Numbered from the stretch's first letter, positions 1 to 7,910 are shown. The stretch: DNA of 32,575 bases from Streptomyces sp. DH37 (GCF_029813835.1 NZ_JARVKV010000074.1:1-32575), one strand, 5' to 3'. Translations and numbers: made by a program. Notes: a model not told the origin generated them from the letters alone.

Positions 1-26
1 GGGCCGTCCGGTCTCCCGGACGGCCC
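1..26. terminator. Hairpin at left edge, probable terminator
   Basis: A perfect 11-bp inverted repeat (GGGCCGTCCGG, loop TCTC, CCGGACGGCCC). It lies about 90 bases past the stop of the minus-strand flavoprotein gene. It could end that transcript or a convergent one from outside the window. There is no clear T-tract, as is usual in high-G+C actinobacteria. Confidence 0.55.
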
Positions 27-115
27 CGCGCCGTCTCCCCGTCGTCTCCCCCGCCCCTCGCGCCACCTGACGCAACACGCCGCGTGCGCGGCTCCCGCCC
101 GGCGCGCGGCGCGCC

Positions 116-1411
116 TTACGCGCGCGGAGCCACCTTCGTCAGCCCGTTGATGATGCGGTCCATCGCGTCGCCGCCCGTCGGGTCCGTCAGGTTGGCCAGC
201 AGCTTCAGCGTGAAGCGCATCAGCACCGGGTGCGTCAGACCGCGCTCCGCCGCCAGCCTCATGATCTTCGGGTTGCCGATCAGCTTCACGAAGGCGCGGC
301 CCAGCGTGTAGTAGCCGCCGTAGGTGTCCTTGAGGATCCTCGGGTAGCGGCGCAGCACCAGCTCGCGCTGGGCCGGGCTCCGCCGGGCGTGGGCCTGGAC
401 GATGACGTCGGCCGCGATCTGCCCGGACTCCATGGCGTACGCGATGCCCTCGCCGTTGAACGGGTTGACCATGCCGCCCGCGTCACCGACCAGCAGCAGC
501 CCCCGCGTGTAGTGCGGCTGCCGGTTGAAGGCCATCGGCAGGGCCGCGCCGCGGATCGGGCCGGTCATGTTCTCCGGCGTGTAGCCCCACTCCTCGGGCA
601 TCGAGGCGCACCACGCCTTGAGGACCTCGCGCCAGTCCAGCTCCTTGAAGGACGAGGAGGTGTTGAGCACGCCCAGGCCGACGTTGGAGGTGCCGTCGCC
701 CATGCCGAAGACCCAGCCGTAGCCGGGCAGCAGCCGGTCCTCGTCGCCCCGGCGGTCCCACAGCTCCAGCCACGACTCCAGGTAGTCGTCCTCGTGGCGC
801 GGGGAGGTGAAGTAGGTGCGCACGGCCACGCCCATCGGGCGGTCCTCGCGCCGGTGCAGGCCCATCGCCAGCGACAGCCGGGTGGAGTTGCCGTCCGCGG
901 CGACCACCAGCGGGGCGTGGAAGGCGACCGGCGTCTTCTCCTCCCCGAGCCTGGCCTCCACGCCGGTGATCCGGCCCGTGCGCCCGTCGACGATCGGCGC
1001 GCCGACGTTGCACCGCTCGTACAGCCGCGCCCCGGCCTTCTCGGCCTGCCGGGCGAGCTGCTCGTCGAAGTCGTCGCGCTTGCGGACCAGTCCGTAGTCC
1101 GGGAAGCTCGCCAGCTCCGGCCAGTCGAGCTGGAGCCGCACCCCGCCGGCGATGATCCGCAGCCCCTTGTTGCGCAGCCAGCCCGCCTCCTCGGAGACGT
1201 CGATGCCCATCGCGACGAGCTGCTTGACCGCGCGCGGGGTCAGTCCGTCGCCGCAGACCTTCTCCCGGGGGAAGGCCGTCTTCTCCAGCAGCAGGACGTC
1301 GAGTCCGGAACGGGCCAGGTGGTAGGCGGTGGTGGACCCGGCGGGGCCGGCCCCGACCACGATCACGTCGGCGCTGTGCTCGGAGGTTGCCTTCGGGGGG
1401 GACTCGGTCAC
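116..1411 (-). CDS. Geranylgeranyl reductase family FAD-dependent oxidoreductase
   Basis: A 431-residue flavoprotein of the geranylgeranyl reductase / menaquinone reductase type. The N-terminal FAD Rossmann motif VVGAGPAG covers residues 18-25, with the ribose-binding Glu at 43 (LLLEK). The family block KVCGDGLTPR follows at about 50-59. A second FAD motif, GDAGGMVNPFNGEGI, lies near residue 315. There is no membrane segment, so it is probably peripheral on the inner membrane face. Members of this family in actinobacteria reduce isoprenoid double bonds, including the menaquinone tail. Finding it directly downstream of menG on the same strand supports a menaquinone role, but this is inference. 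The GTG start at 1411 is preceded by GGGAG about five bases away. The longer open frame to 1663 is Arg/Gly-rich with no family similarity and was excluded. Confidence 0.88.
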   Translation of the reverse strand: MTESPPKATSEHSADVIVVGAGPAGSTTAYHLARSGLDVLLLEKTAFPREKVCGDGLTPRAVKQLVAMGIDVSEEAGWLRNKGLRIIAGGVRLQLDWPELASFPDYGLVRKRDDFDEQLARQAEKAGARLYERCNVGAPIVDGRTGRITGVEARLGEEKTPVAFHAPLVVAADGNSTRLSLAMGLHRREDRPMGVAVRTYFTSPRHEDDYLESWLELWDRRGDEDRLLPGYGWVFGMGDGTSNVGLGVLNTSSSFKELDWREVLKAWCASMPEEWGYTPENMTGPIRGAALPMAFNRQPHYTRGLLLVGDAGGMVNPFNGEGIAYAMESGQIAADVIVQAHARRSPAQRELVLRRYPRILKDTYGGYYTLGRAFVKLIGNPKIMRLAAERGLTHPVLMRFTLKLLANLTDPTGGDAMDRIINGLTKVAPRA

Positions 1412-1714
1412 GACGGACTCCCGCAAGACTCGGTGTTCAACGTGCCGGTCACGCCGGGCACTGGACGGATGCAGTCTATGGGGGGACCTCCGGCGCTCCG
1501 GGAAAGGGATGCGCGTGCGGACGCCCGTACCCCCGTCCCCGTACCGCCGCCCGCGCCGTCTCCCCGACGCCCGGCAGCGCACGGGGAGTTCACCGCGGGG
1601 CGGCGAACGCTCCCCCGCGGTCGCCCGCGCGCCCGGACGAACGCCGGACCGGGCGGGACGCACCTCTTCCCGCGCCGGGGGACGCGGCCGTCCGCGCCCG
1701 CCCCGGCCCGTGGG
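1412..1714. other. Intergenic gap between menG and the GGR-type gene
   Basis: About 300 bases between two minus-strand genes. I see no convincing gene, tRNA or repeat here. Frames stay open on several strands only because the stretch is extremely G+C-rich. It probably carries a promoter for the flavoprotein gene, but no -35/-10 pair stands out. Confidence 0.5.
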
Positions 1715-2407
1715 CTATCCGGCGTATCCCCGGTGCAGGGCGACGATCCCGCCCGTCAGATTGCGCCAGGCGACCCTCGCCCAGCCCGCGTCCTGGAGCC
1801 GGCGGGCCAGGGCGGGCTGGTCGGGCCAGGCGCGGATGGACTCGGCGAGGTAGACGTACGCGTCCGGGTTGCTGGACACGGCGGTCGCCACGGGCGGCAG
1901 GGCCCGCATCAGGTACTCGGTGTAGACGGTGCGGAACGGCGCCCGGACGGGATGGCTGAACTCGCAGATCACCACCCGTCCGCCGGGCCTGGTCACCCGC
2001 AGCATCTCGCGCAGCGCGGCGTCGGTGTCGTGGACGTTGCGCAGCCCGAAGGAGATGGTGACGGCGTCGAACGCGTCGTCGGCGAACGGCAGTCGCGTCG
2101 CGTCCCCGGCCGTGAACGGCATCCACGGCTCGCGCTTCTTGCCCTCCCGCAGCATCCCGAGGGAGAAGTCGCACGGCACGGTGTACGCCCCGGCGGTCGC
2201 GAAGGGCACCGACGACGTCCCGGTCCCGGCCGCCAGGTCCAGCACCCGCTCCCCCGGCCGCGCGTCCACGGCGCGGGCGACCGCCTTCCGCCACAACCGG
2301 GTCTGCCCGAGGGACAGCACGTCGTTGGTGAGGTCGTACCGGGCCGCCACCTTGTCGAACATCGCGGCGACTTCGTGGGGCTGCTTGTCCAGGGATGCGC
2401 GCGTCAT
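1715..2407 (-). CDS. menG: Demethylmenaquinone methyltransferase MenG/UbiE
   Basis: A 230-residue class I SAM-dependent methyltransferase. It performs the last step of menaquinone synthesis, C-methylation of demethylmenaquinol. SAM motif I, VLDLAAGTGTSS, is at residues 55-66. The UbiE signature FDKVAARYD is at 17-25, and SFGLRNVHD and RVTRPGGRVVICEFS follow further on. The length matches the family. The ATG at 2407 has GGAGG eight bases upstream. A longer in-frame extension to 2854 is low-complexity and crosses the divergent gene, so it was rejected. The gene sits upstream of, and on the same strand as, the GGR-type reductase, giving two late menaquinone steps in a row. It is divergent from the accessory cassette that starts at 2735. 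Confidence 0.95.
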   Translation of the reverse strand: MTRASLDKQPHEVAAMFDKVAARYDLTNDVLSLGQTRLWRKAVARAVDARPGERVLDLAAGTGTSSVPFATAGAYTVPCDFSLGMLREGKKREPWMPFTAGDATRLPFADDAFDAVTISFGLRNVHDTDAALREMLRVTRPGGRVVICEFSHPVRAPFRTVYTEYLMRALPPVATAVSSNPDAYVYLAESIRAWPDQPALARRLQDAGWARVAWRNLTGGIVALHRGYAG

Positions 2408-2734
2408 GCCCCCATCCTCCCAGCCCTCGGCGCCTCCGCCGTCGCCTGCCCGGCGTACGCCGGAACGGCGCCGGACCGCCGCACGCTCTCCCGTCGCCGC
2501 CCGCGCCCCCTCCCGGAGCCGAGGGGATGGACGTGAGGCCCCGAACGCCTCGTCCCGTACCGGCGGTCGAGCGCTCCGGACGGCCGGTGCGGGGACGCTC
2601 GCCGTGCCCGCGGAGCCGCGACCGTTCGGATTCGGCCGATTCGGCCGGACACCACCCGATCCCTTTGCCATGTCGACACCGGGCGCGTTACACAGTGCGT
2701 CCGCAGATGTCTTGACCGTCACCACGGGGGAATC
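2408..2734. other. Divergent intergenic region, menG versus cassette
   Basis: A 327-base divergent spacer without a supportable gene. It should hold the menG promoter (minus) and the cassette promoter (plus). The sequence GATTCGGCC occurs twice in tandem at 2629-2637 and 2638-2646. G+C falls toward the cassette side. Confidence 0.5.
2665..2694 (+). promoter_or_regulatory. Candidate promoter of the accessory cassette
   Basis: TTGCCA at 2665-2670 and TACACA at 2689-2694 are separated by 18 bases. The pair lies about 40 bases before the GTG start at 2735. The -35 is good and the -10 imperfect. This is a pattern match only. Confidence 0.35.
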
Positions 2735-3190
2735 GTGTCGTTCGACGAGGAGTGGGCCCGGCTCGTGGCCAAGGCCACGCGCGAGCGGGAGGTCCGCACA
2801 CGCCTCAACACGCTCGACGGGGACGAGGGCGGCGGCACGGCCAGACTCCTCCACGTCACGCCGGGCGAACTCACCAAGCGCGCGGGCAGGACCGACACCC
2901 TCCGCGGCGACTTCGCCTCGGCGGACAACGCCGTCGTCAAGGAGACCGGGGAAGCCGCCGCCGGGCTCAAGGGGTTCAAGTCCGCTGCCGCGTTCGCCAC
3001 CTTCCGGAAACGCTGGGAGGAGCAGATGAAGTACCTCCAGGGCCTGCTGGACGACGGAGTGGCCAAACCGCTGCGCGCCGCGGCCGGCGCACTTCAGCAG
3101 GAGGACGGCGACCGGGCCAAGGTGCTCGACGGCCTCAAGCCGGCGGAGGACGACAAGGACGGCAAGGACGACAAGGGCGAGGACAAGTGA
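2735..3190 (+). CDS. Small helical partner protein of the WXG-like cassette
   Basis: A 151-residue soluble protein with no signal peptide or membrane segment. It begins MSFDEEWARLV and is mostly predicted-helical, with a very acidic, Lys/Asp-rich tail (DDKDGKDDKGEDK). From memory, Streptomyces genomes often carry a small protein starting with an FDEEW-like block just before a large WXG-like protein, and this fits that pairing. Start GTG at 2735 follows GGGGGA. Its TGA stop overlaps the next start by four bases (GTGA, 3187-3190), so the two are translationally coupled and probably act together. An ESX-like secreted heterodimer is possible but unproven, since no secretion ATPase or membrane component is present in the window. 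Base composition still resembles the host chromosome. Confidence 0.8.
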   Translation: MSFDEEWARLVAKATREREVRTRLNTLDGDEGGGTARLLHVTPGELTKRAGRTDTLRGDFASADNAVVKETGEAAAGLKGFKSAAAFATFRKRWEEQMKYLQGLLDDGVAKPLRAAAGALQQEDGDRAKVLDGLKPAEDDKDGKDDKGEDK

Positions 3191-5472
3191 CGCTGAGCTA
3201 CAGCACGGTCAGGGATGCCGACCTCACGCCGCTGTCCGAGGCCGTCGCCAAGTGGCGGAACCTGCCGGGCAGGTTCACCACCATCGCAACCTCGTTCAAC
3301 ACCGAGGTGTCCGGTGCCCTGCGCGCCTCCGACTGGGAGGGGGAGGCCGCGGAGGCCGCCTTCAGGAAGTTCGACCAGGTGCAGAAGCAGATGCGGAACG
3401 CCGCGGACGAGGCCGGCGACGTCCACCGGTTGCTCGACAGCGCGCTGGAGAGCTTCCGTTCCGCCCAGAAGCGGCTTCGGGACGTCGCGACCGAGGTCTC
3501 CGAGGACAGGAACCTCAAGCTCTCCCCCGCCGGGCTGGTGTACCTGGACCCGGACGACCGGAAGGAGCCCGAGCGGCTCGCCGTCCTCCGGCAGGCCTAC
3601 GAGGACGTGGTCCGGGGGTACAACGACCGCGTCAGGACGGCTCTCGAGGACGCCACCGAGGCGGACACCGCACTGCACTGGGCTCTCTCCCAGGACCCCA
3701 ACGGCCGCTCCCCCGGTTTCCACCCGGACATGTTCCGCAGCGTCCAGGACGCCCGGCAGGGACGCGATCAGGCCCGCAAGGACGCCGACACGCTCGTCGA
3801 GCTCACCTCTCTCGGTCCCGACATGACCGACGAGCAGCTTGAGCAGTTCAACCGCCTGGCTCGGAGGCACGAGGGCGATCCCTACTTCGCCGAACGGTTC
3901 GCCGTCCGGACCGGCCCCGAGGGCACGCTGCGCTTCTGGCAGGGCATCGCCGATGCCCGCCCGTCCGGCAGTGCGGCAGAAAAGACTCTGGCCGGCATCC
4001 AGGAGTCCCTGTCCCGCACCCTCGCCACCGCCTCCCACTCCCAGAGCGAGGCCATGCGGGAGTGGAAGAAGAAGATGGTCGACCTCGGGGACGAGCGCAT
4101 CTACTTCGTCCACTCGGGCGAGACGGCCATGCTACCGAGTCAGGGATCCCACGGGTTTTCCATCATGAGCAGCCTGATGCGCCATGGTGAGTACGACACC
4201 GATTTCCTGAAAAATTACGGCAATGAACTCTTCAGTTTCGAGAAAGATCATGAGGGGAACCTCAAGGAACTCTGGTATGTGGACGATCACAAAGCTCGCC
4301 TTAGTTTCGTCTCCGGGTCCGGAAACGATCCTATGGCCGGGTACCTGGAAGCCCTGGGTCACAACCCTGAAGCATCCAAAGCCATGTTCGAATCGGAACC
4401 CTGGGCAGCGGCAAAAGATCCCGGCCACGCCGGAGATCTCAACCCGTTCCTTAACTACCTCATGCGCGAACGCGATTGGCCTCAGGACTCAGCAGAGGGC
4501 GAGGAATCCTCAGAGGGTTACGGATACGACGAACTGGGGCACGCCCTCGAAGCCGCCACGCTTGGATTCCCGTATGACCGGCCAGATCTTGGAGCGGCGT
4601 CTTACCTGAACCCCAAGGAAGGTGCTTATCCGGAGCAGTCCGCACTTCGAGACAAAACTGCGGCAAATATCATGAGCCAAGTCGCAGCAGTCGTCGGCTT
4701 TGACTCCGACTATGTTACAGACCGCCCTGGAGTCGGCGACAGCCTCGCCAAGATGGGGGCCGGATACATGGACGACTTGAGTCGCTCTGTCTCGAATTTC
4801 GCGAATATAGACCATGATGCAGATCTGAGGGACAAAGCTTTTCGATACGGAGAACAGGCCGGCCACATCAACCTTGACGAGAACCTTGCCAAAGACTTCC
4901 TGGAGAGCGTAGGAAAGCACTCCGGGGCTTACGAGATTCTGTCTGCCGCGCAGGAGTCCTATGCGGTCAGTGCATTGAAGCACTACCCGGAGCCCAACGA
5001 AGAACTGAATCGCATTATCGACACAAGCGCGAAATTCCACTCCATCCTCGACAACGCAAGGGCCGAGCACATCGACAGCCACGCGGAGAAAAAGTCTCAA
5101 GAATACGCCGAAGCGGCAGAGTGGAAGAATTTTGCGGTAAGTCACGGGGTGGGCCTGGGTGTAGGGCTTGCCACGCTCCCCTTCGGCGGGCCTGCCACTT
5201 CTACTGCGGTCTCGTTTGTAGTCCCTGCGATCATAGAAGGAGTTGGCGACGCGGCGGAGACCAAACTCGGCATCGAAATCGACCAGGAGCTGAGGGAGCG
5301 GGAAAAGGAAATCGAGAGCAAGGCAGAGATGGAGAAGGACGACTTCAAGGAGATCGGAAAGTCGCGCGCTGCCGCCCCTCTCTCCGCCTACGCTCAGGCT
5401 CACGGCATGCCCAGCGATGACCCCTGGTTCGCGGAACGAAGAAGGTTCATCGAGCTCTACTACGGAAGGTAA
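3187..5472 (+). CDS. Large WXG-like protein (DUF6571-type), function unknown
   Basis: A 761-residue protein. The N-terminal 100 residues form a long helical hairpin with a W-x-G turn (DWEG, Trp50 and Gly52), as in WXG100/ESX-type proteins. Later blocks such as GFSIMSSLMRHGEYDTDFL, ALGHNPEAS and LGHALEAATLG match my memory of Streptomyces proteins annotated DUF6571. A glycine-rich hydrophobic stretch covers about residues 649-690 and is followed by a charged helix (QELREREKEIESKAEMEKDD). There is no N-terminal signal peptide. The GTG start at 3187 is chosen because it overlaps the upstream stop and begins the helical domain; the frame is open further upstream without coding character. Codon composition changes abruptly near 4130 (about residue 315), from host-like to A+T-richer. 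An ESX-exported effector or envelope-active protein is possible, but I cannot assign a catalytic function. Confidence 0.85.
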   Translation: MTLSYSTVRDADLTPLSEAVAKWRNLPGRFTTIATSFNTEVSGALRASDWEGEAAEAAFRKFDQVQKQMRNAADEAGDVHRLLDSALESFRSAQKRLRDVATEVSEDRNLKLSPAGLVYLDPDDRKEPERLAVLRQAYEDVVRGYNDRVRTALEDATEADTALHWALSQDPNGRSPGFHPDMFRSVQDARQGRDQARKDADTLVELTSLGPDMTDEQLEQFNRLARRHEGDPYFAERFAVRTGPEGTLRFWQGIADARPSGSAAEKTLAGIQESLSRTLATASHSQSEAMREWKKKMVDLGDERIYFVHSGETAMLPSQGSHGFSIMSSLMRHGEYDTDFLKNYGNELFSFEKDHEGNLKELWYVDDHKARLSFVSGSGNDPMAGYLEALGHNPEASKAMFESEPWAAAKDPGHAGDLNPFLNYLMRERDWPQDSAEGEESSEGYGYDELGHALEAATLGFPYDRPDLGAASYLNPKEGAYPEQSALRDKTAANIMSQVAAVVGFDSDYVTDRPGVGDSLAKMGAGYMDDLSRSVSNFANIDHDADLRDKAFRYGEQAGHINLDENLAKDFLESVGKHSGAYEILSAAQESYAVSALKHYPEPNEELNRIIDTSAKFHSILDNARAEHIDSHAEKKSQEYAEAAEWKNFAVSHGVGLGVGLATLPFGGPATSTAVSFVVPAIIEGVGDAAETKLGIEIDQELREREKEIESKAEMEKDDFKEIGKSRAAAPLSAYAQAHGMPSDDPWFAERRRFIELYYGR

Positions 5473-5487
5473 TACAGGAGGCGAGGG

Positions 5488-5505
5488 ATGGAAATCAGTG
5501 GGTAA
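5488..5505 (+). other. Five-codon mini-ORF with an ideal ribosome-binding site
   Basis: AGGAGG at 5476-5481 sits six bases before ATG 5488, the best Shine-Dalgarno in this region. That ATG encodes only MEISG before TAA at 5503-5505. The lipoprotein frame, starting at GTG 5498, overlaps it in another frame. It may be a coupling minicistron, or the remains of the true start after a one-base change. Confidence 0.4.
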
Positions 5506-6145
5506 AAGAGTCGGCTCACCCTCCTCGAAAATCGCACCTTACAGCTTCATCATGACAGTATTTTTCTTGGTTTCGGGGTGCACGGGAGAAGAAGAGAAGG
5601 AAGGGATCGAGGCGGAGTCAGCTTGCGGCGGACTGTCCGGTCCCGCAGCCGCGGCGCTTTCTGAGATTACAGGAGAGAACCGCTTCCCTTCTTCGGCCCG
5701 GGTGAACGCGAAGGCCTTCTCCGAATCCTTCTCCAAAACTGCGAGAAGCGAGAAAAAGGGCGCCGAAGTTTTCTGCAGAGTACCCCACCCCAAGGGAAAG
5801 GATCTCCCTAGCCCGACAGTACGGTTCGCCCTCTCCACCAGAAGCGAAGTCCCGCCATCGGTCGAAGAGGGGCTGGTCGGGGAGGATAATTTCCCTGTAG
5901 CCCTGCAGGCTGTGAGCGACCCCAGGGGTGCTGACATATACTTTGAATGCCGCTCAACATGGGCAAAGAATTCGGGAATCCCTGCCGTGATCCGCGCGGA
6001 GCTGGATTACGAAAAGACCAGCAAGGCCGGGATGGGGACTCTTCAGAAAAACATGGATTTCCTTCAACACGTAGCGCACAACGTGGCCGGGGAACTGGGA
6101 TGCGAGAACAACGGGGATATTCCCAAGAGAGACAAGCCCTGGTGA
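5498..6145 (+). CDS. Secreted lipoprotein, third gene of the cassette
   Basis: A 215-residue predicted lipoprotein. The n-region has KR and K, and the hydrophobic stretch (IAPYSFIMTVFFLVSG) ends at Cys28 in the lipobox VSGC. Four more cysteines (43, 93, 151, 202) could form two disulfides in an exported domain. The segment ACGGLSGPAAAALSEITGE resembles Streptomyces DUF3558-like lipoproteins, a weak recollection only. The start is uncertain: GTG 5498 is the only in-frame codon giving a complete signal peptide, but the strong AGGAGG lies 16 bases away and fits the out-of-frame ATG 5488 better. It follows the 761-residue gene by 25 bases, shares its low G+C, and ends two bases before the stop of the convergent gene. 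An envelope partner or an immunity-like protein for the upstream gene is plausible inference. Confidence 0.8.
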   Translation: MGKRVGSPSSKIAPYSFIMTVFFLVSGCTGEEEKEGIEAESACGGLSGPAAAALSEITGENRFPSSARVNAKAFSESFSKTARSEKKGAEVFCRVPHPKGKDLPSPTVRFALSTRSEVPPSVEEGLVGEDNFPVALQAVSDPRGADIYFECRSTWAKNSGIPAVIRAELDYEKTSKAGMGTLQKNMDFLQHVAHNVAGELGCENNGDIPKRDKPW

Positions 6146-6147
6146 CG

Positions 6148-6696
6148 TCAGGCGCGGCGGTGGAGGAGGCGGCCGGCGAGGATCGTGGCGAGGCAGGGGC
6201 CGTCGGGGGCGTGGACGGCGAGGTCGGCACGGGCGCCCACGGTGAGGACACCGGGACGGGGGGCGGGGAGGACGGCCAGGCCCGAGCGCTGGACCGCCGT
6301 GCGGACGGCGGGGCGGGTGAAGGGGCCGACCACCGAGGTGACGCCCTGGCGGAGCAGGCGCTGCAGGCCGCGGCGGGCGCTGTTGCCCCAGCGCACCTCG
6401 TCCATCGGGAGGGCGGTGAGGGCCTCGCCCGTGAGGGGTTCGGTGCCGAGGGCGTCCGCTTCGCGCGGGTCCGGGTGGTACGCCGCCTCCAGCCAGGCCG
6501 CCGCGTCGGCCGCGCAGCGGCCCGGGCCGAGGAGGCCGGGCCAGCGGCGGACGCGCGCGGACGGGTACGCCGCCGTCAGCTCGCTCAGGGGGCCGATCGC
6601 CGCGATCCGGTCGCCCTCGACCGCCGCCGCGTGCCCGTCCAGCGGCTCGCCGTCCTCCGTGAGGCGGACGGCGAGCGGGGCGTGGATCGTCAGCAC
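6148..6696 (-). CDS. Imidazolonepropionase/amidohydrolase-like protein lacking the catalytic barrel
   Basis: A 182-residue protein with the N-terminal and C-terminal beta segments of the amidohydrolase composite domain. The N-terminal part is LTIHAPLAV...GDRIAAIGP, and the end is PGVLTVGARADLAVHAPDG. The metal-binding HxH motif and most of the TIM barrel are missing: the usual PG-x-VD-x-HxH region reads LGPGRCAADAAAWLEAAYHPD. It is therefore unlikely to be a metal-dependent hydrolase. It starts at GTG 6696, only 14 bases after the mqnC stop, with no clear Shine-Dalgarno, so it is probably coupled to mqnC. From memory, a similar short protein commonly follows mqnC in Streptomyces, which argues against a local pseudogene. 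Function is unknown. Confidence 0.78.
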   Translation of the reverse strand: MLTIHAPLAVRLTEDGEPLDGHAAAVEGDRIAAIGPLSELTAAYPSARVRRWPGLLGPGRCAADAAAWLEAAYHPDPREADALGTEPLTGEALTALPMDEVRWGNSARRGLQRLLRQGVTSVVGPFTRPAVRTAVQRSGLAVLPAPRPGVLTVGARADLAVHAPDGPCLATILAGRLLHRRA

Positions 6697-6710
6697 GGTG
6701 GTGGGCCCGG

Positions 6711-7910
6711 TCAGTTGGCGTCGACGAGCTTCAGCCCGGGGTGCGCCGTGCCGCCCTCGATCGCCGTGGAGGACAGGTGCGACACGACGCGGTCGTCCAC
6801 CGGGTCGTCGGCCGGGTCCTCGTGGACGACCAGGTGCTCGTACGTCGTCGAGCGCTGCGCCGGGACGCGTCCGGCCTTGCGGATGAGGTCGATCAGCTCC
6901 ATGCGGTTGGAGCGGTGCCTCGCCCCGGCCGAGGAGACCACGTTCTCCTCCAGCATCACCGAGCCGAGGTCGTCCGCGCCGTAGTGCAGGGAGAGCTGGC
7001 CGACCTCCTTGCCCGTCGTCAGCCAGGAGCCCTGGATGTGCGCGACGTTGTCCAGGAAGAGCCGGGCGACGGCCAGGATGCGCAGGTACTCGAAGAGGGT
7101 GGCCTGGGTGCGGCCCTTCAGGTGGTTGTTCTCCGGCTGGTAGGTGTACGGGATGAAGGCGCGGAAGCCGCCGGTGCGGTCCTGCACGTCGCGGATCATC
7201 CGGAGGTGCTCGATGCGCTCGGCGTTGGTCTCGCCGGTGCCCATCAGCATCGTGGAGGTGGACTCCACGCCCAGCCGGTGCGCGGTCTCCATGATCTCCA
7301 GCCAGCGCTCGCCGGACTCCTTCAGCGGCGCGATCGCCCTGCGCGGGCGCTCCGGCAGCAGCTCGGCGCCGGCGCCGGCGAACGAGTCCAGGCCCGCGGC
7401 GTGGATGCGGGTGATGGCCTCCTCCACCGTCACGCCCGAGATCCGGGCCATGTGCTCCACCTCGGAGGCGCCCAGCGAGTGGATCACCAGCTCGGGGAAG
7501 CGCTTCTTGATCGCGGCGAAGTGCTCCTCGTAGTACTCCACGCCGAAGTCGGGGTGGTGCCCGCCCTGGAACATGATCTGGGTGCCGCCCAGCGCCACGG
7601 TCTCCTCGCAGCGGCGCAGGATGTCGTCCAGGTTCCGCGTCCAGCCCTTGTCGGTGTCCTTGGGCGCGGCGTAGAACGCGCAGAACCTGCACGCGGTCAC
7701 GCAGACGTTGGTGTAGTTGATGTTCCGCTCGATGATGTACGTGGCGATGTGCTCGGTGCCCGCGTACCGGCGGCGGCGTGCCGCGTCGGCGGCCCGGCCC
7801 AGCGCGTGCAGCGGTGCGTGCCGGTAGAGCTCCAACGCCTCCTCCGCGCTGATCCGCCCGCCCCCGGCGGCGCGGTCGAGCACGGACTGGAGGTCGGCGT
7901 TATCGGTCAC
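6711..7910 (-). CDS. mqnC: Cyclic dehypoxanthinyl futalosine synthase MqnC
   Basis: A 399-residue radical SAM enzyme. It cyclises dehypoxanthinyl futalosine to its cyclic form in the futalosine route to menaquinone, in the cytosol. The [4Fe-4S] motif C-x3-C-x2-C is Cys70, Cys74, Cys77 (CVTACRFC), preceded by INYTNVC as in MqnC/MqnE/CofH-type enzymes. Other family blocks are MFQGGHHPDFGVEYYEEHF, LMGTGET and FIPYTYQPENNHLKG. The GTG start at 7910 has AGAGGA about nine bases upstream. It is followed closely by the amidohydrolase-like gene and preceded by mqnA on the same strand with a 159-base gap that should contain its promoter. Confidence 0.96.
   Translation of the reverse strand: MTDNADLQSVLDRAAGGGRISAEEALELYRHAPLHALGRAADAARRRRYAGTEHIATYIIERNINYTNVCVTACRFCAFYAAPKDTDKGWTRNLDDILRRCEETVALGGTQIMFQGGHHPDFGVEYYEEHFAAIKKRFPELVIHSLGASEVEHMARISGVTVEEAITRIHAAGLDSFAGAGAELLPERPRRAIAPLKESGERWLEIMETAHRLGVESTSTMLMGTGETNAERIEHLRMIRDVQDRTGGFRAFIPYTYQPENNHLKGRTQATLFEYLRILAVARLFLDNVAHIQGSWLTTGKEVGQLSLHYGADDLGSVMLEENVVSSAGARHRSNRMELIDLIRKAGRVPAQRSTTYEHLVVHEDPADDPVDDRVVSHLSSTAIEGGTAHPGLKLVDAN

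Larger units (their letters stand above)
4130..6145. other. Low-G+C island inside the cassette
   Basis: Composition drops sharply here. By hand count, 4201-4260 has 24 G/C of 60 and 5521-5580 has 27 of 60, against 39 of 60 at 3361-3420. A-ending and T-ending codons become common. The change begins inside the 761-residue gene and ends exactly where the convergent gene at 6148 begins. This suggests horizontal acquisition or domain replacement. No transposase, integrase, tRNA or flanking direct repeat is visible. Confidence 0.7.

Noticed and set aside
2752..3186. Upstream extension of the 761-residue gene
   Set aside because: It overlaps the 151-residue gene in another frame, is Arg/Gly/His-rich, and the GTG at 3187 is placed by a 4-base overlap with a real gene.
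4510..5403. A 297-codon minus-strand frame inside the low-G+C part of the cassette
   Set aside because: It is antisense to the 761-residue gene, has no ribosome-binding site and shows no coding bias. The plus-strand frame has family similarity across the same stretch.
2408..6147. Integrative element or prophage boundary around the cassette
   Set aside because: I found no integrase, transposase, tRNA gene or flanking direct repeats, and the composition change starts inside a gene rather than at an edge.
6148..6696. Pseudogene of a full amidohydrolase
   Set aside because: The frame is intact, tightly coupled to mqnC and, as I recall, a short form is usual at this place. Treated as a real gene, with the missing motif noted.
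6148..7692. Long frame extending the amidohydrolase-like protein through mqnC
   Set aside because: The extension is antiparallel-frame noise over a clear radical SAM gene. GTG 6696, just after the mqnC stop, begins the recognisable domain.
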